A stretch of 63,297 bases of DNA from assembly GCA_024226315.1 (NCBI GenBank), contig JAAELT010000190.1, forward strand, positions 1 through 63,297, in the 5' to 3' direction. Below, in pieces: positions 46,956 to 54,649 of this stretch (its first letter is position 1; each line of letters starts with the position of its first letter). The notes under the pieces are model-generated. The model worked only from the letters and a program-made list of their open reading frames with translations, was not told the origin of the DNA and did not search any database. Origin of the DNA: a bacterium. Its GTDB lineage: Bacteria; Acidobacteriota; Thermoanaerobaculia; Multivoradales; J023. Made by a program: the position numbers and the translations under genes.

Positions 46956-48835
46956 GATCCCCGGCCAGCGCCGAGAGTACCGAATCGGCGGCGGAGTACT
47001 TCCGTGCATTCGACACGGTCTACCGACTCCACGAGGAGGGGCGCTCGTTCAGCGGTCGTGAGCGACACTGTGCCTTCCTGAACCCCGCCGGCGCGAGCGA
47101 GCGCTTCGCCAACGTCTCGGCCACCTCCGGGCTCGACCTGATCGACGACGGTCGCGCCGCCGCAGCCGTCGACTGGGACCACGATGGCGACCTCGACCTG
47201 TGGGTAGCCAACCGCACGGCGCCGCAGCTGCGATTCTTGCGCAACGACCGCCCGCGCGATGATCGGCACCTGGCGGTGCTGCCGGTCGGGCGCACGGTCA
47301 ACCGCGACGCGGTCGGTGCCCGGGCCGAGCTGCATCTGCGACGCGCCGGCGACGCAGAGTCCGTGCGCCTGGTGCGCAGCCGTCGCGCGGGCAGCGGCTT
47401 TCTGGCGCAGTCGAGCAGCTGGCTGCACTTCGGGCTGGAGCCGGGAGCCGAGGTCGATCGCCTGGTCGTCCATTGGCCGGGAGGTGAGAGCGAGACGTTC
47501 CATGGCCTGAAAGCCGGAGGCCGCTATCAGCTTCTCCAGGGCAACAGTGGCGAAGGCGCCGAGCGCTGGCAGACTCCCTCGCGCCCGAGCGAGCTGGCCC
47601 TCACCGAGCCGCCCGCCGGCCCCGCCCCGACGCCGCGGCGCGCGCTGCTGGTCTCGCGGCCGCCGATTCCCGAGGTGTCCTACCGGAGCTTCGGCGGCGC
47701 GACCGTCGACCTGAGCCCGCGCCTCGCCGGACCCACCCTGCTCAACTTCTGGGCCAGCTGGTGCCTGCCCTGCGCCGCCGAGCTGGGAGATCTGGAGAAG
47801 CGCTCTGGTGAGCTACGTTCCGCCGGGCTGGAGATTCTGGCGCTCTCCGTCGACGGGCTCGATCCCGAGAAGGGTACCGGCCCCGAGCAGGCCCGGGCGT
47901 TCGTCGAACGTCTCGACGCCTCCTTCACCTTCGGTCTGGCGCGGCGGCCGCTGCTCGACAAGCTGCAGCTGCTGCACGACCGCATGTTCTCGCGCCGCAT
48001 TCCGTTCGCCGTTCCCACCAGCCTGCTGATCGACTCGAACGGGCGCCTGGCGGCGGTTTATCGCGGCCCGATCGACGTCGACACGTTGCTCACCGACGTC
48101 CGCAACCTCGGTGCCGCCGTCACCCAGCGCCGCAAGCTGGCGACGCCCTTTCCCGGCCGTTGGTACGCTCAGCCGCAGGCCATGAGCCTGGAGACCGTCG
48201 CCAAGCGTTTCGCCGAGGACGGCTTCGAAGAAGACGCGGCCCGCTACCTGCGCCACGCCCTTGCCGAGCAGGGCGAGAGCACCGACCTGCACCTGGCCCT
48301 GGGCCAGTTGCTGTTCCGGCAGGGCAAGTTGGCCGAGGCGACGGACGAGTACAAGAAGGTTCTGGCCGCGCGTCCGGACGACGCCGAGGCCAACGCCGTG
48401 CTGGCGGATCTGCTCGCGGCCACCGGCAAGGCCGAAGAGGCACTCGCCTACTATGAGCGCTCGCTCGAGCTCAGGCCGTCAGCGGCGACCAGCTTCAACC
48501 TTGGCAACGCCTTGCACCTCCTGGGCCGCGTCGACGACGCGATCACCCGGTATCGCTGGACGCTCGAGATCGACGGTGATTTCGCCGACGCCCACAACAA
48601 CCTGGCCGCCCTGCTGCTCGAGCGCGGCGATCTCGCCGGTGCCATCACCCACCTCGAGCAGACTCTGCGCCTCAAACCCGGCTCGGCCGACGCCCACAAC
48701 AACCTGGGCGTTCTGCTGCTCCGGCAGGGCCGTTCCGAGGAGGCCGCGGAGCGCTTCGCCCGGGCGCTCGAGATCGATCCCGAGCATGCCGGGGCGAGAG
48801 GCAACCTGGACCTCGCGCGGCGCGCCCGCCAATAG
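46949..48835 (+). CDS. Continuation of the CRTAC protein: ASPIC + thioredoxin + TPR
   Basis: The same frame as the upstream FG-GAP gene, beginning after its TGA; the first possible start is GTG 46949, which has no ribosome site. It completes a CRTAC architecture: a last FG-GAP repeat (DWDHDGDLDLWVANR), an ASPIC/UnbV domain (about residues 100-190: AVGARAELHLRRAG), a TlpA-like thioredoxin domain (NFWASWCLPCAAELGDLEKR, with CxxC, and FAVPTSLLIDSNGRLAAVYRG), and at least five TPR repeats (about 440-620, e.g. ATDEYKKVLAARPDDAEANA). Read through the TGA the whole protein would be about 1,244 aa. If it is two genes, this half would lack a signal peptide although TlpA-type domains usually act outside the cytoplasm. 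Confidence 0.8.
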   Translation: MSRSPASAESTESAAEYFRAFDTVYRLHEEGRSFSGRERHCAFLNPAGASERFANVSATSGLDLIDDGRAAAAVDWDHDGDLDLWVANRTAPQLRFLRNDRPRDDRHLAVLPVGRTVNRDAVGARAELHLRRAGDAESVRLVRSRRAGSGFLAQSSSWLHFGLEPGAEVDRLVVHWPGGESETFHGLKAGGRYQLLQGNSGEGAERWQTPSRPSELALTEPPAGPAPTPRRALLVSRPPIPEVSYRSFGGATVDLSPRLAGPTLLNFWASWCLPCAAELGDLEKRSGELRSAGLEILALSVDGLDPEKGTGPEQARAFVERLDASFTFGLARRPLLDKLQLLHDRMFSRRIPFAVPTSLLIDSNGRLAAVYRGPIDVDTLLTDVRNLGAAVTQRRKLATPFPGRWYAQPQAMSLETVAKRFAEDGFEEDAARYLRHALAEQGESTDLHLALGQLLFRQGKLAEATDEYKKVLAARPDDAEANAVLADLLAATGKAEEALAYYERSLELRPSAATSFNLGNALHLLGRVDDAITRYRWTLEIDGDFADAHNNLAALLLERGDLAGAITHLEQTLRLKPGSADAHNNLGVLLLRQGRSEEAAERFARALEIDPEHAGARGNLDLARRARQ

Positions 48836-48842
48836 ACCTGAT

Positions 48843-49087
48843 GGCCCCGGAGGGGCCGAATCGTAGAGCCCGGGGCTGGCGCCGCGGAGCCTCCAGCGAC
48901 GCGGCGTAAGCCCCGGGTTGGCAGATCCACCTTCGGCCCACCCTGTAAGGGTGGAATAGAGCGCCACCCGGGACGTGATTTCGCCCCTACAGGGCGAGGG
49001 ATTGTCAGGGCTCATCACCCGGGGCTCACACTGCGTCGCTGCGCTCCTTGCGCCAGCCCCGGGCTTTATTCTCCCGCCCTTTCAGGG
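48843..49087. repeat. Cluster of REP-like palindromic repeats
   Basis: Several hairpin-forming palindromes fill the gap after the CRTAC gene. GGCCCC/GGGGCC spans 48843-48857. A large hairpin has 18-nt arms with two mismatches (48869-48886 and 48900-48917). CCACCCT/AGGGTGG lies at 48938-48954. A second hairpin shares the CCCGGGGCT / AGCCCCGGG core (49018-49026 and 49055-49063). GCCCTTTCAGGGC is at about 49075-49087. The repeats come in opposite orientations, like REP/BIME elements. Non-coding. Confidence 0.6.
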
Positions 49088-49120
49088 CAAGAAGCCCAGG
49101 CGCTCGAGCCCAGAAAAAGA

Positions 49121-49148
49121 AAAGCCCCGATCCGAAGATCGGGGCTTT
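49121..49148 (-). terminator. Rho-independent terminator (probably bidirectional)
   Basis: AAAGCCCCGATC, loop CGAA, GATCGGGGCTTT form a perfect 12-bp stem. On the minus strand the hairpin is followed by TTTTCTTTTT, so it terminates the TonB-receptor transcript; on the plus strand a short TTT follows. A second small hairpin (GCTAGCC/GGCTAGC) lies just inside it. Confidence 0.85.
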
Positions 49149-49183
49149 CCGACGCTAGCCGAGGCTAGCGAGCTGAACGGTTC

Positions 49184-52100
49184 CTAGAACCGGAAGCCGA
49201 CCGAGAACCGGAAGGTCCGCGGTTCCTGGAAGTCGTCCGCCTCGTCCGCCTGACCGTAGTCGTCACCGTAGACGTAGTGCACGTCGCGCACCGGCGTCGT
49301 GGTGAACGGATTGAAGGGCAGACAGGAGCCCGTCGGCGAAGCCGGGCAGGCTGCACCGTCAGTGGCGTCCGACACGTCGTCGTTCGCGCTCCGCGCGTCG
49401 ATCGCGTCGTCGTCGAAGAGGTTGATCACCTCCGGCTGGAGGAAGATCTCGAACGACTTGCCCCACATGTTCCAGCGGAACGTGTAGTTGAACGCCACGT
49501 CGAAGCGGGTGACGTCACCGGTGTCGAACGCGCCCCGCCCGGTGGGGAAGTAGCTGACGTTCGCCGGCGGCTGTGCGTAACCAGGATTGGTCACGTACGG
49601 CCTGGTGTCGACAGCGAAGTCGTCACTGTACGGAGTGCCCGAGAAGAAGTTCCCGAGCAGGCTCACGTTCAAGTTGTGACGCTCGTTGTCGAGGATGTCG
49701 TACACCGCCCAGACCCGGAGCTTGTGCTCCTGATCACTGGACAGCGGCCCGACCGGGAAGGCCCAGCTGTTGTCCGAGTACTCGCGGTACTGATTGGGCG
49801 ACGCGGACACCGGACCCGAACCACCGGTCTCACCGTTGATGTTGCCCTCGCTCTCCGACCAGGTGTAGTTACCGGCCAGGGTGAAGCGATCGGTGAAACG
49901 GTAGCGGCTGGAGAACAGCAGACCCGTGTAGTTGCGCTCGAGGACATCGTCGCCGAAGTTACCAATCTCCTGGACGTCGCCGAGAATGTCGCCATTCACG
50001 TTGGTGGCGAAGTCGCCGGGCTGGTTCTTCTGGGAGTAGAAGTCCTCCCACTCGCGGAAGACGAGGTCGGCACGCATGAGGCCCTTGCTGCCGAGCCGCT
50101 TGGTCACGCCGACGGTGAACTCGGTGGTCGACGGCGACACGAAGCTCTCGCGGATCACGGCGGTGGCGCCCGGGATGCAAGAGTAGAACAGGTTCGGCGG
50201 CGAGGTCAGGCCGTTCAGGATGTCGTTGACGTCCTGGGTCCCGCCGGCACCGAAGTACCAGTTGAACAGCGTGTTGAGCGCGGAGTCGGAGCCGACGCAC
50301 GAGCCCGGGTTGGCGGCGCAGTTGGTGTTTACCGTCGGGCCGCCGTAGGTCGAGAAGAACCCGGCCAGAGCGCCACCCGTGGAGGCACCGTCCGCGACGT
50401 TACCGGTGTTGGCCAGCGCTGCCACGTAGGTGCCGTAGCTGGCGTTGATCACCAGGTCGCCGTCGCCCTTGACGTCGTAGGAGAGGCCCAGACGCGGGCT
50501 GACCTTGCTGTCGTCCGACACCAGGGCGCCACTCGAGTCCACACCGTCGTTCTCGTCGTAACGCACACCGATGTTGAAGCTCCACTTGTCGTTCAGCTGC
50601 CAGCTGTCGTTGGCATAGTAGGAGCGGGTCTCGAAGTCGGTCTCCTGAGCGATGTCGAGGCCGACCGGCGGCCACCACACGATCCAGGTCGCTCCGCCCG
50701 AGAACACCGGGAAGATGTTGTTCGAGCCGTCGACGACGATGTCGTCGGCCCACACCTGGAAGTCGCTGCCCGACTGGTGGTTGACCGAGAACCGGATGTC
50801 CGAGAAGTTGTCGTAGCCGAACGTGAGGTCATGGCTACCGGCACCTTCGGTGGTCAGGAAGTAGGAACCCTTGACCAGGTAGTCCTCGTTGTTGCGGATC
50901 TCCGGCTCGCAGGTGCCGCAGAACGTCGACGACCAGAAGCGCCGGCCGGTGGGCCGGTGGCGGATCAGGGTGCCATCGATCAGGTCCGGGGGTCCGCCGA
51001 AACCGGTGGCGATCTCGTAGAACCGCTCCGAGTACTGCGCTTCCAGGAAGAAGCTGGAGGTCAGGATGCCGGTGTAGTTGCCGGTCGTGATGTCCTGCGG
51101 ATCGAGCCGATCGTTGAGGCTGCGCAGGTCGAGCACGTTGCCGAACGTCGAGCCGGCGCGGGTGCGCTCGATCTCGAGGTAGGAGCCGATCAGGCTGTGG
51201 CTCGGGGTCAGGGCGATCGTCGCCTTGGCCTCGAAGCGGGTCTCCTCGTCCGACGTCGGGTAGCTGATGTTGGTCACCAGCAGGGTGTCCTGCGACGATT
51301 CCGTGCGGTCGCGGCCGGCGAGGAAGAACCAGATGCGGTCTTTCCAGATCGGGCCGCCGAAGGTGCCTTCGTAGATCTCGTTGCGGTCGTCGACCTGCTC
51401 GAAATCCGGATTGAAGATCTTGTCGGTCTTGTCCGAGATCCAATCGTCGTTGTCGACGTTGACCCGGAACGAGCCCGAGAAGTCGTTACCGCCGGACTTG
51501 GTGATCACGTTCACAACACCGCCGGTGAAACGGCCGTACTCGGCCGAGACGCCCGCCGTGGTGGTGGTGGTCTCCTGAATCGCGTCCTCGATGAACAGCG
51601 GCAGGAACTGGCCGCGGATGTTCTCGTTCACCTCGACGCCGTTGATCAGGTAGAGGTTTTCGTACGAGAAGGAACCGAGGATCGACGGCTCACTGCTCGG
51701 CCCGGTGTCGGAGACGCCGGGGGCGAGGTTGACCGCCGACAGCGGCGTACGGTTGATCGGCAGCGATTCGAGCTCGGCGTGGGTGGTGGTCTGTGCCAGC
51801 GTGTTGGTCTCGGAGATCGTCTCGACGTTGCTCGTGACGATGATCTCTTCGACGACCTCGGCGATCTGCATCTGGATGTCGGACACCTTGGTCTGGGCGG
51901 CCGGAATCACCACGGTGCGGATCTTGGTCGCGAACCCTTCGAGCTCGTAGCTGCACTTGTACTCGCCAGGCGGCATGAAGGCGAGCTTGTAGTCGCCGTT
52001 GATGCTGGTCTGGGTCGAGCGCTCACCCTGCAGGTTGGGAGACGTGGCGGTGACGGTCACGCCGGGAAGGCCGGCGCCGGAATCGTCGGTCACGCTGCCC

Positions 52101-52201
52101 TTGAGGGTACCTGTGGGATTCTGCGCCAGTACCTGAGGTACCAGCAGAACGCTGGCAATCAGGCAGACCCAGAGTACGGTCCATCTGTTGCTTCTCTTCA
52201 T
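49184..52201 (-). CDS. TonB-dependent receptor with carboxypeptidase-regulatory-like N-terminus
   Basis: A 1,005-aa outer-membrane receptor of the Oar/SusC-like class common in Acidobacteria. The signal peptide starts MKRSNRWTVLWVCLIASVLL and ends near ...QVLAQ. A CarboxypepD_reg domain follows (about residues 28-105: GTLKGSVTDDSGAGLPGVTV), then a plug domain (about 120-240: VNVITKSGGNDFSGSFRV) and a beta-barrel to the C-terminal aromatic SVGFRF. The ATG at 52201 is chosen for the signal peptide; the frame continues upstream 80 codons without support. Such receptors import polymers or act in outer-membrane assembly. A strong terminator follows. Confidence 0.92.
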   Translation of the reverse strand: MKRSNRWTVLWVCLIASVLLVPQVLAQNPTGTLKGSVTDDSGAGLPGVTVTATSPNLQGERSTQTSINGDYKLAFMPPGEYKCSYELEGFATKIRTVVIPAAQTKVSDIQMQIAEVVEEIIVTSNVETISETNTLAQTTTHAELESLPINRTPLSAVNLAPGVSDTGPSSEPSILGSFSYENLYLINGVEVNENIRGQFLPLFIEDAIQETTTTTAGVSAEYGRFTGGVVNVITKSGGNDFSGSFRVNVDNDDWISDKTDKIFNPDFEQVDDRNEIYEGTFGGPIWKDRIWFFLAGRDRTESSQDTLLVTNISYPTSDEETRFEAKATIALTPSHSLIGSYLEIERTRAGSTFGNVLDLRSLNDRLDPQDITTGNYTGILTSSFFLEAQYSERFYEIATGFGGPPDLIDGTLIRHRPTGRRFWSSTFCGTCEPEIRNNEDYLVKGSYFLTTEGAGSHDLTFGYDNFSDIRFSVNHQSGSDFQVWADDIVVDGSNNIFPVFSGGATWIVWWPPVGLDIAQETDFETRSYYANDSWQLNDKWSFNIGVRYDENDGVDSSGALVSDDSKVSPRLGLSYDVKGDGDLVINASYGTYVAALANTGNVADGASTGGALAGFFSTYGGPTVNTNCAANPGSCVGSDSALNTLFNWYFGAGGTQDVNDILNGLTSPPNLFYSCIPGATAVIRESFVSPSTTEFTVGVTKRLGSKGLMRADLVFREWEDFYSQKNQPGDFATNVNGDILGDVQEIGNFGDDVLERNYTGLLFSSRYRFTDRFTLAGNYTWSESEGNINGETGGSGPVSASPNQYREYSDNSWAFPVGPLSSDQEHKLRVWAVYDILDNERHNLNVSLLGNFFSGTPYSDDFAVDTRPYVTNPGYAQPPANVSYFPTGRGAFDTGDVTRFDVAFNYTFRWNMWGKSFEIFLQPEVINLFDDDAIDARSANDDVSDATDGAACPASPTGSCLPFNPFTTTPVRDVHYVYGDDYGQADEADDFQEPRTFRFSVGFRF

Positions 52202-52714
52202 ACGGATAACTCCATTCCGTAGTGCTTCCTCTCTCCTCGTGGAAGCGGTTAACAACTCCTGCTCGCGGGTTGTGGCCCGAAGGCCCCGGGACCGGAGCAG
52301 CTCGGTTGACTTTGCAATAGTCGAACTCGTCCTGTGGACGAATGGATCGGATCTTGTCATCAGCGGTTGAGTTTCGGGGACGCTCCCTTTTGCCTGCAAG
52401 GCCCGCGCCATCTTCCGTCCATGCTGGCTACTCGTTGCCAAGTCGTTGCCAGTCAGTGACTTAGGTAGATTGCAGACAGCCTTTGAGGAGGAAGTCGAAG
52501 TCGTTTGGGAGGCCCGAAATTCTGAATTTTGGATCGGTTTTTTTGAATCGTGAGGGCAGCTCGGCCCTCGATAGGTAGGACCTGATGATCTCGGTACGAC
52601 AGCTGGTCCCGAGATTCAGGAAGAGGCAGTTTCAACCGTGAAGCGGCGATCTTACACCAAACCGGTGCGTGGGGTCCAGTTTTGGCTGCCGCGGTCGGTT
52701 ACAATCCTGCGCCC
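52202..52714. other. Intergenic region between divergent TonB receptor and CRTAC genes
   Basis: A 513-bp region of divergent transcription. No gene was recognised. It contains an inverted repeat AAATTC-T-GAATTT (52517-52529) near an A/T-rich patch and a -10-like TACAAT (52700-52705). The rest has no clear feature. Confidence 0.5.
52700..52705 (+). promoter_or_regulatory. Candidate -10 element
   Basis: TACAAT, 9 bp upstream of the CRTAC lipoprotein ATG at 52715. If used, transcription would begin at or near the start codon. No clear -35. Confidence 0.3.
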
Positions 52715-54580
52715 ATGAAGAGCGAGAATCCGTCCGGACGAAAGGTCCACGAATCACGGCCGGGCGCCGTCGTGGTGGTCTGTTCGTCGATCTGCCTGCT
52801 GCTCGGTTGCCGGCAGGACGCGCCCGGTCCCGGTCGCGCCCTGCCGGCCGAAATCCGCGACGGGCAATCCACCCCCGCCGGCCCAGGCATCTTCGTCGAT
52901 CGGGCCCGCGAGAGCGGTCTCGACTTCGTCCAGTTCAACGGCATGTCGGGCGACTTCTACATGGCCGAGGTCACGGGCTCGGGCGGCGCTTTCTCCGACT
53001 TCGACGGCGACGGCGATCTCGATGTCTACCTCGTGCAGGGCAACCTGCTGGGGCCGGGCAAGACCATTGCCGAAGCCATCTTCCCGCCGCGCTATCCCGT
53101 GCCGGTGACCGACCGCCTCTACCGCAACGACCTCGAGAGTGGCGAGCCCCGTTTCACCGACGTCACCGAGGGCAGCGGGCTCACCGCCTCGGACTACGGT
53201 ATGGGCGTAGCCGCCGGCGACTTCGACAACGACGGCCTCCCCGACCTCTACGTCACCGCCTTCGGCTCGAACCGGATGCTGCGCAACCAGGGCACGGTAG
53301 ACGGCCAGGTCACTTTCGCCGACGTCACCGAGAGCAGCGGCACGGAGGACGACCGCTGGAGCGTGCCCGCCGTCTTTCTCGACTACGACCGCGACGGCTG
53401 GCTCGACCTCTTCGTCGGCAACTACATCGCCGCCGATCTGGTCAACCGGCCGATCTGCAAGGACTTCATCGGCACCCAGGACTACTGCGGCCCGGGGGCC
53501 TTCAAGGCCGAGCCCGATCGCTTGTTCCGCAACCGCGGCGGCGGCGTGGACGGCACCGGCGCCGACGGCGCCGCCAGCAATACAATCACCTTCGAAGACG
53601 TCACCGAGAAGCTCGGCATACGCTCCGGCTTCGGCGGTGCCCTGGGCTCGGTGGCCGCCGACTTCAACGGCGACGGCCGGCCCGACCTCTACGTCGCCAA
53701 CGACGGCCAGCCCAACAACCTGTGGATGCAGCAGAGCGACGGCAGCTTCGCCGACGAGGCCCTGCTCTCGGGCTGCTCGGTCAACTCGCGCGGCAAGGCC
53801 GAGGCCTCGATGGGGGTCGACGCCGCCGATTTCGACGGCGACGGCGACCTCGACCTGTTCATGACCCACCTGACCGGCGAAACCAACACCCTCTTCGTCA
53901 ACGACGGCGCCGGCCTGTTCGAGGACCGCACCATCGATGCCGGACTGAGCGCCGCCAGCCGCCCCTTCACCTCCTTCGGCACCGCCTGGCTCGACTACGA
54001 CAACGACGGCTGGCTCGACCTGCTGATCACCAACGGCGCGGTCAAGAAGATCGAGGCACTCGCCCGGCTGAAGGACCCCTTTCCGGTGCACCAGCCCAAC
54101 CAGCTCTTCCGCCACACCGGCGAAGCAGGCGGATTCGAGGACACGACCGCCGAGGGCGGCGAGGTCTTCGAGCTCTCCGAGACCAGTCGCGGTGCCGTCT
54201 TCGGCGACGTCGACAACGACGGCGATACCGACGTGCTGATCGTCAACAACAACGGCCCCGCGCGCCTGTTGATCAACCGCGTCGGCCACCAGGCCTCGTG
54301 GCTGGGCCTGCGTCTCACCTCAGGCTCACCCGCGCGCGACATGCTCGGCGCCCAGGTCGCCGTCGAGCGCGCCGGCCGGCCCACCCTGTGGCGCCGCGTG
54401 CGCACCGACGGCAGCTTCGGCTCCTCCAACGATCCACGGGTGATCTTCGGCCTCGGCGACTCAGGCGCCGTCGACCGCGTGCTGGTGCGCTGGCCCGACG
54501 GCAGCGAGGAGACGTGGACAGATGTCCCCGCCGGCCGCTACACGACGCTGCGCCAGGGCGAGGGGACTCCGGCGGACTGA
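52715..54580 (+). CDS. CRTAC1/ASPIC FG-GAP lipoprotein
   Basis: A 621-aa FG-GAP protein. The signal peptide ends in a lipobox (ICLLLGC, about residues 25-31), so a lipid-anchored protein is likely. At least six FG-GAP repeats follow (DFDGDGDLDVYLVQGN, DFDNDGLPDLYVTAFG, DYDRDGWLDLFVGNY, DFNGDGRPDLYVANDG, DFDGDGDLDLFMTHL, DYDNDGWLDLLITNG, DVDNDGDTDVLIVNN). The C-terminal ASPIC/UnbV segment reads ARDMLGAQVAVERAGRPTLW and GAVDRVLVRWPDGSEETWTD. The start is at MKSENPSGRK. It is followed 69 bp later by a TPR lipoprotein and forms a module with it. Confidence 0.85.
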   Translation: MKSENPSGRKVHESRPGAVVVVCSSICLLLGCRQDAPGPGRALPAEIRDGQSTPAGPGIFVDRARESGLDFVQFNGMSGDFYMAEVTGSGGAFSDFDGDGDLDVYLVQGNLLGPGKTIAEAIFPPRYPVPVTDRLYRNDLESGEPRFTDVTEGSGLTASDYGMGVAAGDFDNDGLPDLYVTAFGSNRMLRNQGTVDGQVTFADVTESSGTEDDRWSVPAVFLDYDRDGWLDLFVGNYIAADLVNRPICKDFIGTQDYCGPGAFKAEPDRLFRNRGGGVDGTGADGAASNTITFEDVTEKLGIRSGFGGALGSVAADFNGDGRPDLYVANDGQPNNLWMQQSDGSFADEALLSGCSVNSRGKAEASMGVDAADFDGDGDLDLFMTHLTGETNTLFVNDGAGLFEDRTIDAGLSAASRPFTSFGTAWLDYDNDGWLDLLITNGAVKKIEALARLKDPFPVHQPNQLFRHTGEAGGFEDTTAEGGEVFELSETSRGAVFGDVDNDGDTDVLIVNNNGPARLLINRVGHQASWLGLRLTSGSPARDMLGAQVAVERAGRPTLWRRVRTDGSFGSSNDPRVIFGLGDSGAVDRVLVRWPDGSEETWTDVPAGRYTTLRQGEGTPAD

Positions 54581-54634
54581 ACGCCGTGCCAACCCACACG
54601 GGCCTTCATTCCCGTGCGGCTAGCCCGGCTTGGC

Positions 54635-54640
54635 TATGAT
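54635..54640 (+). promoter_or_regulatory. Candidate -10 element
   Basis: TATGAT, 9 bp before the ATG of the TPR lipoprotein. It resembles other -10-like hexamers in the window, with no clear -35. Confidence 0.25.
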
Positions 54641-54649
54641 TGAGATGTC

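Noticed and set aside
45128..47503. 791-aa minus-strand open frame across the CRTAC gene
   Set aside because: Antisense shadow without motifs; the plus strand has signal peptide and FG-GAP repeats.
49277..52222. 981-aa plus-strand open frame opposite the TonB receptor
   Set aside because: Shadow of the receptor gene in GC-rich DNA; composition is Val/Arg/Asp-rich with no family motifs.
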